Shown here one piece after another: positions 5,001 to 8,300 of a stretch of 8,300 nt of DNA. A program made the translations under genes and the position numbers. The stretch spans positions 1 through 8,300 of the forward strand of contig CAMORF010000090.1 of assembly GCA_946623485.1 (NCBI GenBank), read 5' to 3'. The notes under the pieces were generated by a model that searched no databases, was not told the origin of the DNA, and was given only the letters and a program-made list of their open reading frames with translations. How positions within the stretch are numbered: the first letter of the stretch is position 1; each line of letters begins with the position of its first letter. This DNA is from an uncultured Clostridia bacterium (GTDB lineage Bacteria; Bacillota; Clostridia; Lachnospirales; Lachnospiraceae).

Positions 5001-7849
5001 GGCTGAGTATCAACGGATCCGACTCATATACAAGCGAGTTTACAACTGAAGATGCGGGTGATCTGATTCTGCAGTTCCAGCTGGGACTGAGTCCCGCAGA
5101 CAATACCTTCACGGTAAACAACGTGACGGTTGAGAAGTGGAATGAAGAAACCAGTATAATCACGAGTGTTTCGGATGCATATGAGAACGTGACTATTTCC
5201 GGACTATCCGCATCGGAATCTCATGACGACGGATTTGAACAGTCAGTGAGTGGAACGGGCCTGAACATAACGGCAGTTCCTACTTATGACAACGGTGTCT
5301 GGCAGTCCAAGCTGTTTGTGAATACCGGGACAGCGCCGGAAGCCGGAGAAAAATACAGGGTCACAGCGAATGTCACTTCGGACTCCGATGTGAACTTTGA
5401 AATCTGCTATAACAACGGTGATGTCGAAAAGGGCTATGAAGCACTCTACGGGCAGAGCATAGCAGCAAACGATACGAAGGATATAGTCAAGGAATTCGAA
5501 GTTGCAGCGGATGCAACTCCGAATAACCTGATCCTGCAGTTCAATCTGGGCAAGAGCCCGTCTGCTACGAGGTTTACTGTAAACAGCGTCACACTCGAGA
5601 AATATGTGGGAGAAGATGCCGGCGATACCGAAACGCTCAACCCCGGATCATTTGAACTGTGGGCGAACGACGAGTATACAGCTGAGCTGGGCGGAGACGG
5701 ATCCAGCGCGAGTGTTGCTTTCACTACAGTGCCTGACAGTGCAGAAGTGTGGAAGACTAAGCTCTTTGCCAATACCGGTGTAGATCTGAAAGCCGGAAAG
5801 AGCTATCGGATCAGTGCGGACGTGATGGCAGAGGCGGAAGTTCCGTATGAAATCTGCTACAACGACGGCGGCACAGAAAAGGGTGTCGGGGCAAAATATG
5901 GCCTTACCGCCACTTCAGAGTCACAGACAGTGGTCTTTGAAACGGCGCAGCAGAGCGACGCTTCGCTGGTCATTCAGTTCTCCCTGGGCAATGCAGAAGC
6001 CGGAAACACTGTAACTGTCAGCAACATTAAGGTCGAAGAACTGGCTGAGACGCCCGGCGAAAACCTCATGACCGATTCGCTTACCGCGTGGGCTCCCGTT
6101 CACGTCTGGTCGGATGCGGGATATGATACAGGCCTCACCAATACTGATTCTTCCGCAAGCCTGGAGATCACCTCCGTTCCTGAGGATAAGGCAGACTGGA
6201 AGGTCAAGCTGTTTGTGGAGACCGGCGCGCAGCTTACAGCCGGCAAGCAGTACAGGATCCGCTATAATCTTGAAGCGGATGAGGCTTTTGACTTTAACGT
6301 ATTTTATAACAATGGCGCAGAAGAAAAGGCAGTCGGAGAGTTTTACGACCTGAGCGCGGGAAGCTCCCAGACCGTGGAACATGTGGTATCGCCCGGTGCA
6401 GACTCCGTTCTGAATATCCAGCTGATGCTGGGTAAGACAGACGCGCCGAACATGGTGACAGTCAGCGATGTCCAGGTCGATGAGATCGTCGGCGGATCCG
6501 GATCCGGCAATACACCTGTCAATTTCTGGGCGCATGAAGATTACGCTGCAAGCCTTTCCAATACGAGTTCTTCCGCGAGCCTTGCCATCACAAAGGTGCC
6601 CGCTTCCGGAAGAGAGGCATGGAAGGTCAAGCTCTTTACGGAGACCGGCGCGAAGCTTACGGCAGGAAATATCTACCGTGTCAGCATCGACGTGCAGGCC
6701 GCCTCGAAGATCGACTATGAGATCTGCTACAACAACGGAGGAGCTGAGAAGGAACTGGGAGCCCAGTACGGGCTGACAGCGTCCGGCAGCAAACAGACCG
6801 TGACTTACAACATCACACCCGCAAACGATGCTGATCTCGTGCTGCAGCTGAGCCTCGGAAACGCGGCCGGAAAGAATACCGTGACGATCAGCGGCGTGAA
6901 GGTGGAAGAGGTTAAATTTGTATCCAAGCAGAATGCGGCTCCGACTTTTGGCTATGACAACGCAGGGTATCTGAGCAAAGCATCCGACAATGGTTATATT
7001 ACTTCTCTCGAGAAGAGCAGCGATTCCGCGATCTTCCGCATCAAACAGGCACCGGAAGAGCGCAATGCATGGAACGCCAAGGTGGTCGTCCGCACCGGCC
7101 TGACACCTGAATCAGGGCAGGGATACCGCGTCACAGTCGACATCAATGCGGCAAAGGATCAGAATAAGTTCGAATTGTTCTGTGACGGCAATGACGAGCT
7201 TGCGTACGGCGCTCTCTATGAGCAGTATATGTCCGCCGGCGACAACACCTATTCCTACATCATTATGCCCGGCGACAGCAAGGGAGAGCTGACCTTGCAG
7301 CTCCGCTTTGGCGAGACGAACAGTGCTTTCGGAAACACTTACAAGATCAGCGGAGTGACGATCGAAAAGGTCTACTTCCGCACGGACTACAATCCGGATA
7401 TCAGGAATGTCTGCGAGCTTGCGCTCCAGGATGGCTATGATGCGCAGCTTACGACGACTCCCGACAAGGCATCCGTCAAGCTCCTGAAGACACCTGTGGA
7501 AGGACGCGAAGCGTGGAAAAACAAGCTCTTTATTTACACAGGTGCGATCCTTCGGGCCGGCCAGAAGTACCGGATCAGTATGAACGTGAAGTCCATTATC
7601 CCTGCGCCTTTCGAGGTCTGCTTCAACAACTACGACATTGAGAAAGGACTCGGAGGAATCTTCGGTTTGATCTCCAAGCCTTCCGGCACATATGTTGAGT
7701 ACACCGCGTATCTGAAAGAGGATATGCCTTTGGTAGATCAGCTTTCACTCGGCAACTGCACCACACCGAACACCATTATTGTCAGTGATGTAAAGGTGGA
7801 GAAAGCCGGCGGAATCTATCTGGTTTCGGATACAATTTATAACTTCTGA
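2030..7849 (+). CDS. Giant lipoprotein of about twelve tandem CBM4/9-like modules
   Basis: The 1939-aa product begins with a lipoprotein signal (MKRRRS, a hydrophobic core, lipobox V18-S19-A20-C21), so it should be exported and tethered by lipid to the outer face of the membrane. Residues 22-80 are an acidic, Ala/Glu-rich linker. The rest is a tandem array of modules of about 130-150 residues. Each runs HDxGY, then VWKxKLFVxTG, AGxxYRV, EICYNNG, EKGYGALYG, LxLQFxLGK and NTxTVSNVxVEK. The W...L...AG..Y and late NTxTVSNVxVE pattern resembles CBM4/9-type beta-sandwich carbohydrate-binding modules (Pfam CBM_4_9). There is no recognisable enzyme domain, sortase motif or C-terminal membrane segment. 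The role is inferred: surface capture of a glycan, working with the lipoprotein glycosidase encoded 20 bp downstream. An adhesin or structural role is possible. It is the first gene of an operon controlled by the divergent LacI-type repressor. The fold assignment rests on motif pattern only. Confidence 0.85.
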   Translation: MKRRRSLIALLLMLALLVSACSQTAPTKQAGEEAVEAEAEAVSTEEAGGDDYSDLMQPFQSLPEDADVRPQAENRDEVTPTKVATTMFRAKFEGNDVQGSGEAVDGVYRFNATKTDGESWHVKLECNYPTVAGRDYFVTYRFNSNVSGTVKFGDFQEFQIHKGDNSITGIMIANSGTSYLDLQLGMLPAFTIDFKEIEVEEYADEVEYENALPAPINFERESIVYEKHDQGYAVLLGRSSDTVNVNYIASSFDAGVWKSRLYVKTGLYPELGTRYRILADVMCEESMPFEVLFNNGDEEKGYGALYGQELTGGEVKTCEAVISGSGDGDELILQFSLGEAPEGSVVVIGNVRVEKINDHYTNVLPEGFALNKSVFTGKTFEELVPDSFDKISLPVTFYSGTDSIYEQHDDGYVVDVEEGASSATMFIRKAPSNPGDRGVWKAKLYAATDANLKAGTSYLIKYDLTAAKDQAEYEACFDGDTENAYGALYGRSLKAGQTDHVEMFLTPDTNGGPLTIRLQLGKTDTAAGNTFTLSNVSVESVQVEYNNILPSDFSYNTGNSDPQPETEYKSVLPDDFSYQSGTNVYEQHSDGYTQSVSSDGTSATLNITEAPSDGREVWKSSMLIDTGVTPEAGKKYAVIFDITAQKDQAYEICFSGAEEKTYGALYGQNLTAGITSGINYTFIPETVDGSLTLKLQLGNTADTEGNNITVSNLKIAEVINGEGTSVLPDSFAYPTVSDSEPDEDGYVEISLPELTATEEHDEGYVQSVDGTTLVISTVPAPETGVWNSRFFVDTETPLEAGTHYKVTASVSSDKAFDFEICYNNGSEEKGYGALYGQSISAGAEEDYVCEFDVPEDASTDNLVLQFQVGKSPANNTITIDGLTVEKFVPAHQEETIIPGGYSDVAVDLSDVWDSCDDGYVQTRNGSSLTITAVPEADAGVWKSKLFVRTGVELEANTKYKVVADVSSSKKMSFEICLNNGEEEKGFDALYGLSINGSDSYTSEFTTEDAGDLILQFQLGLSPADNTFTVNNVTVEKWNEETSIITSVSDAYENVTISGLSASESHDDGFEQSVSGTGLNITAVPTYDNGVWQSKLFVNTGTAPEAGEKYRVTANVTSDSDVNFEICYNNGDVEKGYEALYGQSIAANDTKDIVKEFEVAADATPNNLILQFNLGKSPSATRFTVNSVTLEKYVGEDAGDTETLNPGSFELWANDEYTAELGGDGSSASVAFTTVPDSAEVWKTKLFANTGVDLKAGKSYRISADVMAEAEVPYEICYNDGGTEKGVGAKYGLTATSESQTVVFETAQQSDASLVIQFSLGNAEAGNTVTVSNIKVEELAETPGENLMTDSLTAWAPVHVWSDAGYDTGLTNTDSSASLEITSVPEDKADWKVKLFVETGAQLTAGKQYRIRYNLEADEAFDFNVFYNNGAEEKAVGEFYDLSAGSSQTVEHVVSPGADSVLNIQLMLGKTDAPNMVTVSDVQVDEIVGGSGSGNTPVNFWAHEDYAASLSNTSSSASLAITKVPASGREAWKVKLFTETGAKLTAGNIYRVSIDVQAASKIDYEICYNNGGAEKELGAQYGLTASGSKQTVTYNITPANDADLVLQLSLGNAAGKNTVTISGVKVEEVKFVSKQNAAPTFGYDNAGYLSKASDNGYITSLEKSSDSAIFRIKQAPEERNAWNAKVVVRTGLTPESGQGYRVTVDINAAKDQNKFELFCDGNDELAYGALYEQYMSAGDNTYSYIIMPGDSKGELTLQLRFGETNSAFGNTYKISGVTIEKVYFRTDYNPDIRNVCELALQDGYDAQLTTTPDKASVKLLKTPVEGREAWKNKLFIYTGAILRAGQKYRISMNVKSIIPAPFEVCFNNYDIEKGLGGIFGLISKPSGTYVEYTAYLKEDMPLVDQLSLGNCTTPNTIIVSDVKVEKAGGIYLVSDTIYNF
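2279..2632 (+). other. Divergent first module (D0) of the giant lipoprotein
   Basis: Residues 84-201. It keeps W120 in ESWHVKLE, AGRDYFV and the late LDLQLGMLP...FTIDFKEIEVE pattern of the array, but lacks both the EICYNNG and YGALYG motifs. It is therefore probably the same beta-sandwich fold with a different or absent ligand site, perhaps acting as a base or spacer next to the membrane. Confidence 0.55.
2681..7804 (+). repeat. Array of eleven tandem protein modules (D1-D11)
   Basis: Approximate residue limits: D1 218-356, D2 391-541, D3 581-718, D4 748-887, D5 903-1037, D6 1053-1192, D7 1207-1338, D8 1349-1486, D9 1496-1628, D10 1640-1781, D11 1786-1925. The anchor Trp of each module is W257, W440, W618, W786, W941, W1091, W1241, W1390, W1531, W1681 and W1829. 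Spacings are 183, 178, 168, 155, 150, 150, 149, 141, 150 and 148, so linkers shorten toward the C-terminus. Copies are diverged in protein, yet short exact DNA matches survive: GAGATCTGCTACAACAACGG occurs at 4484-4503 (D4) and 6719-6738 (D9). Linkers before D2-D4 carry a recurrent LPxxFxY-like motif, and D8-D9 are joined by GGSGSGN. Confidence 0.85.
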
Positions 7850-7856
7850 CAAAGAA

Positions 7857-7863
7857 AGGCGGG
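7857..7863 (+). promoter_or_regulatory. Ribosome binding site of the second lipoprotein gene
   Basis: AGGCGGG lies 6 nt before the ATG at 7870, inside the 20-bp gap after the previous stop codon. There is no hairpin-plus-T-run terminator and no promoter-like pair in the gap, so the two genes should share a transcript. Confidence 0.65.
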
Positions 7864-7869
7864 TATACA

Positions 7870-8300
7870 ATGCGGAAACATAAGAATTTGCTTTCATTCC
7901 TTCTCATTATGTCACTGCTTCTCACTGCCTGCGGCGGTGCGGGGACTGCTCCTGCACAGGCAGGCCAGGACGCGGCAGCGGAAGCTGCCGCAGGAGAAGC
8001 AGGCGCAGAGGAAAGTGAAGAGGTATTTAAACCGGTTATCCCGGACGAGCCTTACGCAGCAGTGGAGTACAGCCTGTATCCCTCGCCTGAGGGCGGCTAT
8101 GTGGGCGACGTCATGCCTTACGTGACAGATGACGGCGAACTGGAACTGTATTATCTCTACGATACGGACATCAACGGCCAGGGATATCACCCGATCTACA
8201 AATACAGCACACAGGATCTCAGCGGCTTCGAGGATCACGGCATGGTTCTTAATTACGGCCTGATGTCCGATCCGGATCCCGCGCTTGGTACCGGGTCCGT
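7870..8300 (+). CDS. Lipoprotein with GH32-like beta-propeller glycosidase N-terminus, 3' end outside window
   Basis: The first 143 codons are visible and the frame is open to the window end. The signal peptide ends in lipobox L18-T19-A20-C21, followed by an Ala/Glu-rich linker (22-51) like that of the upstream lipoprotein. From about residue 62 the sequence resembles the start of GH32-type five-bladed propeller enzymes (GH32/GH43 superfamily, the group including E. coli Aec43/FosGH2-like proteins, as I remember it). Supporting motifs are GGYVGDVMPY (D80 would be the blade-1 catalytic Asp), the beta-strand run LELYYLYD, HPIYKYSTQDLSGFEDHG (107-124), and DPDPALGTGS (134-143). Such enzymes cut fructosyl or related linkages, so a surface fructosidase is possible. 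The acid/base Glu and the rest of the propeller lie beyond the window. Tight spacing to the binding lipoprotein suggests joint action on one glycan. The lipoprotein call is firm; the enzyme family is moderate; the substrate is a guess. Confidence 0.7.
   Translation, partial: MRKHKNLLSFLLIMSLLLTACGGAGTAPAQAGQDAAAEAAAGEAGAEESEEVFKPVIPDEPYAAVEYSLYPSPEGGYVGDVMPYVTDDGELELYYLYDTDINGQGYHPIYKYSTQDLSGFEDHGMVLNYGLMSDPDPALGTGS

Noticed and set aside
6494..6505. GGATCCGGATCC resembling a synthetic Gly-Ser linker joint
   Set aside because: It encodes part of GGSGSGN between two modules in natural-looking codon context, with no vector-like sequence around it.
2681..7804. CRISPR array or DNA satellite as the source of the periodicity
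   Set aside because: The repeat unit is about 450 bp and conserved at protein rather than DNA level, with no short identical repeats and spacers.

Overview
The window looks like chromosomal DNA from a gut-type Firmicute of the Clostridia, most likely Lachnospiraceae-like. The reasons are a moderately GC-rich coding style with AT-rich spacers, strong GGAGG-type ribosome binding sites, a near-consensus housekeeping promoter, a TnpB of a type I associate with Lachnospiraceae, and two lipoproteins with an Ala/Glu-rich stretch after the lipobox cysteine. The taxon is inferred from style, not from a marker gene.

Layout. (1) Positions 1 to about 766 are the right part of an IS200/IS605-family element: the 3' two-thirds or so of tnpB, then a strongly structured RNA region that starts inside the tnpB 3' end and finishes at the right-end hairpin (735-764). 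This is the expected omega RNA (reRNA). (2) A LacI-family repressor gene lies on the minus strand (1811 to 786); the insertion element ends about 20 bp beyond its stop codon. (3) A 218-bp AT-rich divergent control region (1812-2029) holds a near-consensus promoter reading right (TTGACA-17-TATACT), a weaker candidate promoter reading left into the repressor gene, two identical 17-bp palindromes whose centres are 104 bp apart, a degenerate third copy on the -35 box, and a 9-bp direct repeat around the -10 box. (4) A 1939-codon lipoprotein gene (2030-7849) encodes a lipid-anchored string of eleven clear tandem beta-sandwich-like domains plus one divergent N-terminal one, each resembling a CBM4/9-type carbohydrate-binding module, with no visible catalytic domain. 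(5) After 20 bp, a second lipoprotein gene (7870 to beyond 8300) begins with what looks like the first blades of a GH32-like (GH32/GH43 superfamily) glycosidase.

How it may work together. The local LacI-type repressor probably controls a rightward operon through paired operators that could loop across the promoter. The operon makes a very long surface-tethered glycan-binding protein and a surface-tethered glycosidase that may be a fructosidase. The inferred theme is capture and trimming of an oligo- or polysaccharide at the outer face of the membrane. Fructan as the substrate is only suggested by the resemblance of the second lipoprotein. Any transporter would lie beyond the window.

The least ordinary item is the 12-module lipoprotein. 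The modules share a fixed motif order, fall into recognisable sub-types, and almost all have a single Cys in the same strand. The overlap of tnpB coding sequence with RNA hairpins is the second item worth attention.
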